Below are positions 55,401 through 64,000 of a DNA stretch of 64,000 nt, in pieces; position 1 is the first letter of the stretch; each line of letters starts with the position of its first letter. A program made the position numbers and the translations under genes. Where the stretch lies: assembly GCA_003290165.1 (NCBI GenBank), contig QNQO01000200.1:930001-994000 (forward strand). The letters run 5' to 3'. The notes under the pieces are model-generated. The model made no database searches and was not told the DNA's origin. It saw only the letters and a program-made list of their open reading frames with translations. The DNA is from Berberis thunbergii. Lineage: Eukaryota > Streptophyta > Magnoliopsida > Ranunculales > Berberidaceae.

Positions 55401-56614
55401 TGGTTCATCGGGATCTCCGAAATTTAGCGCGTGACCTTTATGCAGATATCCTACGTGGGGAGAACAAGGAGAAGGACACATGTGTGTGGGTTCCAAACCT
55501 GAATGGGCTTTTTTCGCTTCAGTCGGCATACGAACGGTTACGAAGTCATGGGCAGGTCAATGCATTAAGTCATTTTCTTTGGCACGACATTTTGCCGTCC
55601 AGAATATCAGTTTTTGTTTGGAAAGTGATTCGTCGAGGAGTACCTGTGGACGGTGAATTATACAGATGTGGGTTGAGCTTAGCCTCTAGATGCCACTGCT
55701 GTACCTCGCCAAAACAGGAATCTTTGAAACATCTCTTTCTTGATGGAGAACTGGCAAGGCAGGTGTGGAATCATTTTGATAGGATTTTTGATGTTCATAC
55801 TCGACGCCCAGCAGAAATATCTACGGTTCTTGCCATTTGGTTCAAGAAAGCTAAACGCTCTTCGCAAACAGGTGTGTTTTTCTTCCTCACTCCTATGTTC
55901 ATTATATGGGAAATTTGGAAACAAAGGTGCAAATGTTTGTTTGAAAATGCTTCTCCCAATTCTGCTTTTGTGATCTTGAATATTCGGCGCCAGTTGAGAA
56001 TAGCTAATAAGTTTATAACTCCCAAACAAGTTAGCAGTAATAAGGCTCCCTTACAATTTTTGGGGTTGGAAGTGCTTCCTGTTAGAAGGAAGTCGGTTCA
56101 ATTTGTTTTCTGGCACCCTCCCCCTAAAGATTTTGTTGCGCTTAATATAAAAGGTTCCTCTCGCAAGGATATGATAGCCGGTGGTGTGATTATTCGTGAT
56201 CCTCGTGGTTTAAGTGTTGTTGGAAAATATATTTTTTTCGGCACAAGTTCCCATCACAAAGCGGATTTTTTGGCTCTCTTAGAAGGTCTTCGCCTCTGTC
56301 TCCTTTGTGGAATTAACAAGGTGGTTATTCAAACAGATTCTGACTTGGTTTGTGGTTGGTTTAAGGATAGTTTCACAACCCCATGGCATTTGGAGAACAT
56401 ATTGAAAGAAATCAAGCTGTTGACAGAGAAGATGACGATTTACTGTCAACATATCTATAGAGAGGCAAATGCGGTCGCATCTGCATTAGCCGATAGAGCT
56501 TTTCATGTTCTTGGAACAGGTTCTTTTATTGGAGCTGATCTTCCCAGGCGAATAGCTGGCTTGATCGTGCTTGATAGAGTTCAAACGGCGTATCTTCGTC
56601 ATGGGGAAGACTAG
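52431..56614 (+). pseudogene. LINE-3 ORF2 (endonuclease, reverse transcriptase, RNase H)
   Basis: The endonuclease starts MIENFLFWNARGI and keeps its blocks IAEP, GGDFNTYLNSREK, RIWARLDRIFTN and SDHCPL. A frameshift lies near 53515 (between ELYWIQ and EFKEGDACTKYFFA). RT blocks are NSAPGPDGFTADFY, DFRPISLCNVIYKI, KIDMEKAYDR, then TGA at 54251-54253, then RQGDPLSPFLFIIASEVL and HLLYADDTIIF with intact YADD. A zinc-binding segment (RCHCC) and a C-terminal RNase H-like domain (VIIRDPRG .. VVIQTDSDLVCGW .. REANAVASALADRA) follow. Key RNase H residues appear changed. Only two lesions separate ORF2 from an open frame. Confidence 0.92.
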
Positions 56615-57444
56615 AGGCCGCTCATGTTGTTTCGGTTTTGCCTGCGTGATGTGACATTGGCTGGTGATTGCTTTCACAATTTTTTGTAGTGCAGGATATG
56701 GTAAGAATTGTTTGCCTTCATGGGGTCGACCAGGAGTGCGGCGGGTTCTGTGACACTGTGATTTGGCTGTTTTGGTTGGCCTGGATGGGTTCGGGAACTG
56801 CTAGACGAATGCGAATGGAAGGATCATTGGCTCGAAATGGCGGGCAGCGACATTGCTGCTCTGTCGGGTATTTGCGAAGTTTTGCATTCAGCTGAAATGT
56901 GGGTGAGTCATGATGTAGATCTGGACGATGAACCAGCACCTGCTGCTGCATCTTTCAGCTCTCTGGATTGCAGGATATCAAATTTGGAGCTGCTCCGACG
57001 CAGGGTTATGGTGTTATGCGGTGGTGCTTTGTTTGGGAATGTAGGCAAGGGACAGCAAGTGGGAGCAGGGCACTCTGTTTCTGCTGCTCTTTGTGTTGCG
57101 AATTGTGATGATGCTGCTCTATGTTTTTGCGGCTTTTGCGCAATGGTTTTTTCATTTCTTTTTGGGTTGTGTTTTATTTCTATGAGTGTGAGATGGCTGT
57201 CTAGGATGGTTTCGCGTGCCCTATCTGTTTTTGGTTTTAGTCCTTAGATGTCTTTTACTGTTTGCTATTTTTTTTTCGGACAATTGCTTACAAGATGTTA
57301 CGATTATTTTGTTTGATGTCTTTACGCGGGTAACGTCGTAATGTACCCCCGCATTGATTGTAAGGTTTTTTTTGGTTAATTAATAAAGGTCTGGCATCCC
57401 ATAGTTGCCCCTCCCCACTGGAGGTTAATTTAAAAAAAATATAT
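56615..57444 (+). other. LINE-3 3' untranslated region
   Basis: 830 bases after the ORF2 stop, G/T-rich, with a 136-codon frame at 56837-57247 that has no recognisable domain. It ends with a short A-rich tail before the target duplication. Confidence 0.7.
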
Positions 57445-57457
57445 ATATAGTAATGTG

Positions 57458-57875
57458 TAACATATTACTATGTTGTAACATATAGACTTCATTCACAATC
57501 TCTAACATAAACATAGGCTTCAATCACAATATGTAACATAAACTTCATTCTGACTTCATTCACACTTCATTGATTCATTATGACTTCATTCACAAACATA
57601 ATACACAACATGTAACATTATGCCCAAACATTATATGGGCATCCAAATAATTGCAATTCTAAAATAAATATATAAAATAAATATTAAAATTATTAATAAT
57701 AAATATTACAAAATCAATACGGGACGGGATGGGATTGGTGGGATTTGAAAATATTCATCCCATCCCATCCCATTCTAGATCGAGACAGGACGGGATAGAT
57801 ATGAGATCAATCCCAATAAAACTCGAAAAAATCGCAACGGGATCGAAATCGCAGAATGGGATGCCCATCCCACAA
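57458..57875. other. AT-rich flank and partial hAT MITE end
   Basis: AACATA-rich sequence continues the flank left of LINE-3 (49440-49536). At 57720-57872 the GACGGGATGGGAT .. GGGATGCCCATCCCA block matches the right end of the hAT MITE at 26100-26261. Its left end is not seen. Confidence 0.6.
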
Positions 57876-58470
57876 ACCACAAGTAGTTAAGGCCTTCAAT
57901 GCCTGTTGTTTCAAGTACAAATCCAATAGCTCTGACAAGTATAATATAAAATTAGATGACCTAAGTCGCCTCTTACCTTGGACATTGGTTCCCCACGATG
58001 AATACCTAATGGTGGATCAAAAATTAGTGTACTTCTTGGAGAGGGAGTTGAATGTCAAGATTGATATTATTGACAACCGTATGCCTAAGCATATTGAGAT
58101 GCCAAAGACTGAACAAAAGAAGTTGAATGTGATGATGTAATAAGCGCACGAATGAGCAGTGATTGCATTTGGTTAAATCATTTTTCATTAATATAAACGT
58201 TTGAGGATCCTTCATATCCCTTCTTACTTTCCTCAGAAGGAGTTGATTCTAATGGCAATCCTAGGCTTAGAGATACTGATGTCAAAGGCCCAACTGAAAA
58301 GGGAGTTTAATGCGAAGATAGACACTATTGACAATCCTAGGCCCAGGGATACTGAGATGTCAAAGGCTGAACTGAAGAGAAAAATGAATGTGAAGGCTAA
58401 TACTATTGACAATCCTAGGCCCAGAAATAGATCGATATCAATTGCCGAATGGTTTGCCAGCCCGCCATGA
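57856..58470 (+). pseudogene. unknown gene with IDNPRPRD repeats, copy B
   Basis: CFKYKSNSSDKYNIKLDDLS, then RLLPWTLVPHDEYLMVDQKL, then VYFLERELNVKIDIIDNRMP is open to 58140. After a frame break the repeat part resumes at 58201 and reads LNxK..DTIDNPRPRD twice, ending SISIAEWFASPP at 58470. It is better preserved than copy A in the first part, and related to the ORF at 19259-19618. Function unknown. Confidence 0.5.
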
Positions 58471-58865
58471 TTGATGTAAAACTACGAAAGGATATGATCT
58501 TGAGTGGGTGAATAAGGCACATCTGCTAACTCACTTTTGCTTGAAATGTATGGTTGGATAGCAACTAAAAGGTTATTTTAGCAAGATGAGAAAGCATTTG
58601 GATTGTGCCACTCCTACATGTGTGGTTCCAACCGCTCCGAGTGGTTTCATCCATATGGCATTGGCTGGGGTAGTTATGCTTATGCGTTAAAGTTCATAGA
58701 TATGTTGCAAGGCATTATAAAAGTGAAATTGTATTGCTGGTCTTAAGTCATTAGGTAGGTGTCTTAATGTTATGTGCTACCTATGTTTGATATCAAATAC
58801 TTTTACAAAGTTAGTGTAATTGATAACTTTCTTATGGAAAAGGACATTATTTTTCCACGAAAAAT

Positions 58866-59029
58866 CTAGGCAGTCAGGGGTACCCGCCATTTTTTGTAAG
58901 GATTGGATTCTTTTACACTTCTACCCCTTTCATAAATGATGTTTGTGGTTGTGTTTTAAAGAGAATAGGTAAAAAAGTAAAAGAGCCTAACCCTCACCAA
59001 AAAATGGTCGGTAGCCATGGCTGCTTAGA
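58866..59029. mobile_element. MITE, TTTGTGGTTG family (copy B)
   Basis: Long inverted arms (CTAGGCAGTCAGGGGTACCC .. GGTAGCCATGGCTGCTTAG) around the intact core GATGTTTGTGGTTGTGTTTT. It is orthologous to the copy at 22083-22244 by position within the duplication. Confidence 0.8.
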
Positions 59030-59796
59030 CTTACTCATTTTTCCAGCTTCATTTTATGTTTACACGTATCTGATAGTGGTAATTGATTAGTAAAGTTGTG
59101 CTAAACGCCTTCTAGTTTGTCCTTCTGGTACTTTCCAAAGCATGGCTCCTTCTCAACATGAATAATTTCCTTATCATACAAATTCTAGAATTAACAATTT
59201 CTGTGAAGAAGAGCAATGTCAATATTGACATAGATATATTTTGTTTTGAAATTGAAATTCTTTTTTATGTAATCAAAGTTTCTAATGAAACCAAGTTCAA
59301 TAATACTCACTACACGAAATTGGCATTTTAGTAACAATCCCCAAAATAGTAATATTTTTCGGCTATAACAATCCACACCAAGCATTTTTAAATCAAAACT
59401 AAATTTGGAATACGATGAATAGTATCACTTGTATCACCATATTATTGTATCACTTTGTTTGTGAAAATGTAAAAAATTATTTGGTGGATTGTTATAGCTC
59501 AAAAGTGATATTGTTTTTAGGGTTGCTACAAAAATGTCAAGTTGGGTTCCGCTTGGTACACCGTAAAACTTTGCATTCTGCAAAATTTTGCATTTGCATA
59601 TGCATTAATTTGCAGTGCATTGCTTTACAACTGCTTGGTAACAATTAATGAAAAATAATGCATACACCCAATGTTTGCTTGGTTGGCCTGGATATTGCAT
59701 TTATGCAAACATGAACTACATAAAAATTGAAAAATAATTATAATTAACTCATTCTTTCCCACTACTATTATTCATTAATTTTATAAAAAAGAGTTC

Positions 59797-59797
<1 letters not shown>

Positions 59798-59856
<59 letters not shown>
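59798..59856. repeat. (AAT)n microsatellite
   Basis: An uninterrupted AAT/TAA run of about 58 bases, absent from copy A. Confidence 0.97.
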
Positions 59857-60403
59857 TACAGATATACATACATAAATTTTTAACCCAATGAGAGAAAGGA
59901 AAAAAGTGTTCTAAAAAAAAGAAATACGTGAGTTACCTGATTCACAGTTTCCATACAAGCTAAGAGTTCTAAAAAAACTTGTTTCCTTATAAAGTTCGAC
60001 TGTCTAAGTAGAAGTTGAAGGAAATAGTGAGACTTGCAAAGTTTTACGGGAGATTTTAACCCATAAAAGATTTGCGGAACCACTTAACTACAAGATACGT
60101 AAGCGTGAAATTAGAATTCCACAAACTATTTTTTGCAAATCATAACCTTAATGTCAATGTTGACAAAGATATATTTTGTTTTGAAATTGAAAACTTTTTA
60201 TGTAATCAAAGTTTCTAATGAAACCAATTTCAATGATACTCATTACATCAAATTGGTATTTTAGTAACAATCCCCAAAAAAGTAATATTTTTCGGCTATA
60301 ATAGTCCACCAAACAATTTCAAATCAAAACTAAATATGGACCACCATGAATAGTATATTATGGTATCAATTTGGTTGATTTAGTGTAGTGACTTGGTTGT
60401 TTC

Positions 60404-60519
60404 TTTTTTTTTTAAACCCTTAAAACCCTTCCCACTGCATGCCGTCAGCCGGATTCGAACCCATGACGTAAGATACCATTCGCCACACCTCCATTAACTC
60501 AAATGGCACACCTTTGCCA
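60404..60519 (-). mobile_element. tRNA-derived SINE, 116 bp
   Basis: On the minus strand it starts TGGCAAAGGTGTGCC, carries an A-box-like TTTGAGTTAATGG and a perfect B box GGTTCGAATCC (complement at about 60452-60462), and ends in a TTTAAAAAAAAAA tail. It is flanked by ACTTGGTTGTTTC (60391-60403) and ACTTGGTTTTTTC (60520-60532). Copy A has the uninterrupted ACTTGGTTGTTTCTCATTTG at 22841-22860, which proves the insertion. Confidence 0.9.
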
Positions 60520-61010
60520 ACTTGGTTTTTTCTCATTTGTACGTGAGCTGAATGCTTTGTGAATTTGTCGGTGTTCGAGTGCCATGAGCAACATTCAAGT
60601 TGTATTTTACTAGATGTTGAGGAATTGCTTCGGATTTTCATTTAGAATTCTCAATATGACCGAGGAAGTTTAGGGAGGAAGCAAAAGATAAAGTACTATT
60701 TTAGCAGCTGAATAAGTCCAATTGATAGTTCATGATGATCATCAAGTAACTTAATTGGATTGATGATCAGACAAACTAGACAAAAATATAAAAAGCATAT
60801 TTTGAAGGATCCAGGACGTCTACACCGGCTCATAGGGTTTAGTTGTACACCCTACGAAATTTGGGTTCAGAAACACAGCTCACCTCACAGGGACCCTCCC
60901 ATGTCTTTCAGGCATACAACTGGCTTTTCCCCACATTTTTGTACGGTTTAGGAATAGAACTGGTAAGGTTGTGGTTAGCATTAACTTGTAGCAAGAATGA
61001 ACAATCATGA

Positions 61011-63478
61011 TGTGATATCTGCGTTTTTCAAAAAAAAAAGATTTTGGGCAGGGTGTACTCAGTAGAAGTGGTGGGGGCACATAGCCACCCACCCTTTAAG
61101 AGACAAAACGACCCCCCCCCCCCTTTCTTCTTCTCTCTTTTCTTCTTTCTTTTTTTGTCTGTTCCAGTGAGCGAGGCGTCGGGAGGTTCGTTCCTCCAAC
61201 AAATTTTTTTTTTGTGGTTTTGTGATTTTTTCTTCCCCAATCTCACCTTCTCCTCCTCAATTCATCCTCTCCTCTTTCCCTTCTTCACTTCTCTGTTGAT
61301 TTTCTTTTTTTCGAAAAAAAAGAAATCAGTTTTCATTTGGGTTTGGTTTGTTTTTTGTTTCCATAGCTCCCATCAGCCATGGAGGGACCTTGGAGGCAGC
61401 ATTGGGAGCCTTAATTAGAACCGATGTGCAAGGTTGATTTTCGGGTTGGTCGAAAATTTTCGAAAATCAGGTTGCATGCTCATTTTTTTAGGGTTCTTCG
61501 GCAGGAATGCGGGTTTTGGATGCGTGGGTGAGCCTCACATTCATGTCTCTGAGGGTTCTTAGACCCATTTCCAGCATGTTGTGCGGTTTGGAGGCGATCA
61601 GACCGGAGTAGGGAGAGTTTTTGCGCGTTTTCGCCAAACTTTGGGTTTCGGCGGAGTGGTCGCCGAATTCCCATTGCATGTAAGTTTTTTTTTATGTCGC
61701 GCGCCGATTGTATTTATTTATTTATTCGAGTTTTCGGCTAGTTTACTCATTTTCGAGTCCGCCTTGCAGTTTTAGAATTTTTGTGGTCCTGCATTTGTGG
61801 TTTTGGGTGTTTGGAGCTTCGACCGGTAGGAATTGGGTTTTGAAAATCCATTCCGCCCAGGTGAGTGAAATTATAATATTTATTTTGACAAAATAATTAT
61901 TTGAAATCCTGAATTGAATTTTTACATTATACCGTCAATTGTGTATAATTGAATCCAAATCCGAAATTCGGGGTTTCAGATATTTCGATGATTATGTTGG
62001 TTATTTATGATTGAAGTATGTATTAGGTTTCCTGAAAGCATGATATACTTGAATAAAGTCGAATAGTAAATGAATTTTGGGCGTGATTAGGTTTTGGTGT
62101 AATGATATTGGACTTGTATGCTTCATTTTCGAGTTTGCATTGCATGTCATATTTTACCATGGATTGCCAAGTCTTGAGCATGTATGATAATTGACTCGAA
62201 TAAATTTATCGTGGTGAATTGGGTCATGTTGGGACCCTGACATAGTCGTGGTTTTATAAAAAATTACCGAATTATTTATGATTGCACGTCTGTACCTTTG
62301 GTTATATACAGACTTGTCATTTGTGCATGTGGATAGTAGTATAAGTGTCTTTACCCCGCTATAATGTATGTTGTGCCGATGCTTGGGAGTTTGCTCGCAT
62401 CGTGAGTTGGATGGTGCTTGAGATGACTCGCACCTTACATTGTGAACGCTATTCCATGTGGCAAGCTTGCTGAGGTGCGGCGTGCTCCCGCACACACTTG
62501 CCACTATAGAGTGCAGTAGGACGGGTCCCGGAGGACGTGCTTTGGAGATTACTCGCTTTCCCTCCCAGCGCGCTTGAATTTGATTGTGTTAGGTTGGTCG
62601 TGTTAGGCCAGTCGGTCGGGATGTTTGAGTTTGTATCCTGGCAGATGGCACCCCATTAGGATACAAACAAGCCCGAAGTGGTACTGGTCCACGTTGTGGG
62701 ATGTGTCTGGGTGAGACACATTCGTAGGGTATGCGGATACCTACGATATGAGACACTTATACAGAATTTTAGAGGAGTTTTGGTTTCAACCTGATTGCTA
62801 TACCTAGGAGACTAGGAAGAATTATGAGATTGTCTTTATTTCCATTGCATGATATTTACCATGTTTGAATCACGTGGAATGATCGACACATATCGTAAAC
62901 TGGTAGTTATTGTTGAATCTGAAATGTTTGTGTTGTTGCTTGAACTTAGAAATATTATCTTTAGAGACATGGTGTGATTTAGTCTTTAGAACTTGTTATT
63001 TATCATTTATTGTTTGGCATGAATTTTTCTGGTATGGTATTCCGTTATTTGTATTTAGTTCACTCGCACCAATTAGCTTTGTGCTTTGTTGACCCCGCAA
63101 GGGGTGTGCTTCTATTGGAGTGCAGGCAGGGTTGGCGTTCCTGCTGATCGTGGCGCGTAGGCCGCGATTTCCGTTGTAGGCGCATTTTGTGCTTTTTGGT
63201 TGTGTCCACCCTGTACGGGTATGTTTTGCTTCATCTGTGTTTCAGATGTATTATATTGCTATACTAGATGTTTGTATACTGGTTTTGTCACTATGACTCT
63301 GGCGAGGCGAATCAAATATATTTATTTTGTTCAAACTTTAGCGTAGTTTTATTTCCGTTTAATTATCGTATCAAGAATGTGTTATATTATGATGTTGTGG
63401 TCGGTTATGATCCGCCTGTGTACGTGTTAGTTCACGCATCGGCACGCTGCGATTCCAGTGGCGGGTCGGGGCGTGACA
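61011..63478 (+). mobile_element. 5' LTR of a Ty3/gypsy retrotransposon
   Basis: It begins TGTGATATCTGCG at 61011, exactly where copy B stops matching copy A, and ends GGGGCGTGACA at 63478. The TG..CA ends and TGT/ACA mini-inversion are standard. The primer-binding site follows after five bases. Length is 2468 bp. A C-run (61111-61122) and a TC-rich tract lie near the start. The 3' LTR is outside the window. The expected left target duplication is CATGA. Confidence 0.88.
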
Positions 63479-63483
63479 GAGCT

Positions 63484-63497
63484 TGGTATCAGAGCCA
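63484..63497 (+). promoter_or_regulatory. tRNA-iMet primer-binding site
   Basis: TGGTATCAGAGCCA is complementary to the 3' end of the plant initiator methionine tRNA, the usual minus-strand primer of plant LTR retrotransposons. It lies five bases after the LTR end. Confidence 0.95.
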
Positions 63498-63629
63498 TTG
63501 TTTACTGGTTCACATAGAACATCATCGTATACCACTTTCTTGAGTGGATTGGGTAGAGGAGTTAGGACTTTTGTTGTGTTGTTTGATGTATGGTATGTGT
63601 GTTTTCTTTTTCGTAGAGGTTGTTTGGTG

Positions 63630-64000
63630 ATGGCACATGGTAAGAGATCCCAGGGTGAGGGATCAGACACTGTTGGGGAGGATATCTCTCAGGCTTTTAT
63701 GAAAATGATGACCCAGTTGGCACAGAATATGAGGCAGGGCAGTCAGTCAGAGGATCCATTTACTTTGCGCAATAGGGATTTCGTCAGCTTGGGTGGTGAA
63801 AGGTTTGATGGTACTGGAGATTCTCCAGCTGCGGATCGGTGGATCTGTAAGGTAGAGCTCATATTTGAGAGGATGGTGTTGACACCTATACAACGTACTA
63901 AGTTAGCAGCACACCAGCTTGACGGAGAGGCTATGTACTGGTGGGATACAGTGAGGCAGAGCCGTGACGTGTCAGAGATGCAGTGGGATACATTTTACCA
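63630..64000 (+). CDS. gag: Ty3/gypsy gag, N-terminal part (runs off window)
   Basis: ATG at 63630 opens a frame without stops to the window edge (123 codons). It reads MAHGKRSQGEGSDTVGEDIS, then a Met/Gln-rich helix, then GGERFDGTGDSPAADRWICK, KLAAHQLDGEAMYWWDTVRQ. The F-x-G-x-x-x-P-x-x-A-x-x-W and L-x-G-x-A-x-x-W-W patterns are those of the plant Retrotrans_gag capsid domain. The open frame suggests a fairly young element. Confidence 0.93.
   Translation, partial: MAHGKRSQGEGSDTVGEDISQAFMKMMTQLAQNMRQGSQSEDPFTLRNRDFVSLGGERFDGTGDSPAADRWICKVELIFERMVLTPIQRTKLAAHQLDGEAMYWWDTVRQSRDVSEMQWDTFY

Larger units (their letters stand above)
49550..57444 (+). mobile_element. LINE-3: nearly complete L1-type LINE
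   Basis: Flanked by the 13-bp duplication ATATAGTAATGTG (49537-49549 and 57445-57457). It has a GC-rich 5' leader with CTGTTACGA repeats, ORF1 (50079-52429), ORF2 (52431-56614), a long 3' region and an A/T-rich tail TTAATTTAAAAAAAAT. Length is 7.9 kb. Each ORF has one frameshift and one stop. It is the likely type of autonomous partner for LINE-1 and LINE-2, although its tail is different from theirs. Confidence 0.92.
57876..61010 (+). repeat. segmental duplication, copy B
   Basis: Homologous to 20996-23289 in the same orientation, with the same internal order. Extra pieces are a partial repeat of the CACTA-type MITE region (59309-59545 and about 60130-60390) separated by about 590 bases of unrelated sequence, the AAT microsatellite at 59798-59856, and the SINE at 60404-60519. 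It ends at CAATCATGA, exactly where the gypsy LTR begins. Confidence 0.85.

Noticed and set aside
56837..57247. 136-codon frame after LINE-3 ORF2 as a third ORF
   Set aside because: No domain, Cys/Gly/Val-rich from G/T-rich sequence, and it lies in the 3' untranslated region.
60404..60519. tRNA gene
   Set aside because: Perfect B box, but no cloverleaf can be drawn. A poly(A) tail and target duplications identify a SINE.

Overview
This is a plant nuclear window, very probably from a eudicot. It is AT-rich, has GT-AG introns, and carries recognisable exons of plant genes (AGO6-like, NAD-malic enzyme, GH1 beta-glucosidase, CURT1-like, plant SNF7/VPS32). Almost all of it is nested transposable elements. 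The only host gene that looks complete is a 94-residue EF-hand protein at 36914-37198. I cannot name the species.

The main content is four CACTA-type DNA transposons. CACTA-A ends at 8475 and starts left of the window. CACTA-B is 11341-14363 (TSD ATA), CACTA-C is 28330-34497 (TSD GTG) and CACTA-D is 39380-48389 (TSD GAG). A, C and D are Pack-CACTA elements: each carries several unrelated host-gene fragments, with introns kept, all on one strand. A (minus strand) carries UBP16-like, NAD-malic enzyme, MCM7, IST1-like, WDR48-like, BRWD-like, beta-galactosidase, Raf-like kinase and ULP2-like SUMO protease pieces. C (plus strand) carries a GH1 beta-glucosidase lacking its acid/base region, a VPS32 last exon and a CURT1 exon, followed by a DUF8039-like exon that may belong to the transposon. 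D (minus strand) carries AGO6-like PIWI exons, cysteine synthase and CtpA exons, and weaker pieces. In each of the three, the piece nearest one end looks like a 5' gene end reading inward.

The LINEs form a second layer. LINE-1 (9634-15266) and LINE-2 (37855-49328) are flanked by target-site duplications, keep ORF1 (DUF4283 plus CCHC knuckle) and a 3' tail, and lack ORF2. CACTA-B and CACTA-D sit inside their ORF1s. LINE-3 (49550-57444, 13-bp TSD) is nearly complete, with two ORFs each carrying one frameshift and one stop. Truncated LINE pieces lie at 1-282, 8479-8671, 20816-20880, 23436-23590 and 34640-36240.

Region by region: 1-8475 CACTA-A with an RTE LINE tail; 9.6-15.3 kb LINE-1 with CACTA-B; 16.25-17.1 kb an inverted copy of a ~580-bp repeat whose direct array lies at 23.9-26.8 kb and contains a hAT MITE; 19.2-23.3 kb an unknown gene family with a degenerate segmental copy (copy A); 28.25-34.6 kb a MITE split by CACTA-C; 34.6-36.2 kb a truncated LINE; 36.9 kb the EF-hand gene; 37.8-49.4 kb inverted repeat enclosing LINE-2 enclosing CACTA-D; 49.5-57.4 kb LINE-3; 57.9-61.0 kb copy B of the duplication, with a SINE; 61.0 kb to the end, the 5' LTR, primer-binding site and start of gag of a Ty3/gypsy element. 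Related copies inside the window serve as natural empty sites and fix several insertion boundaries to the base.
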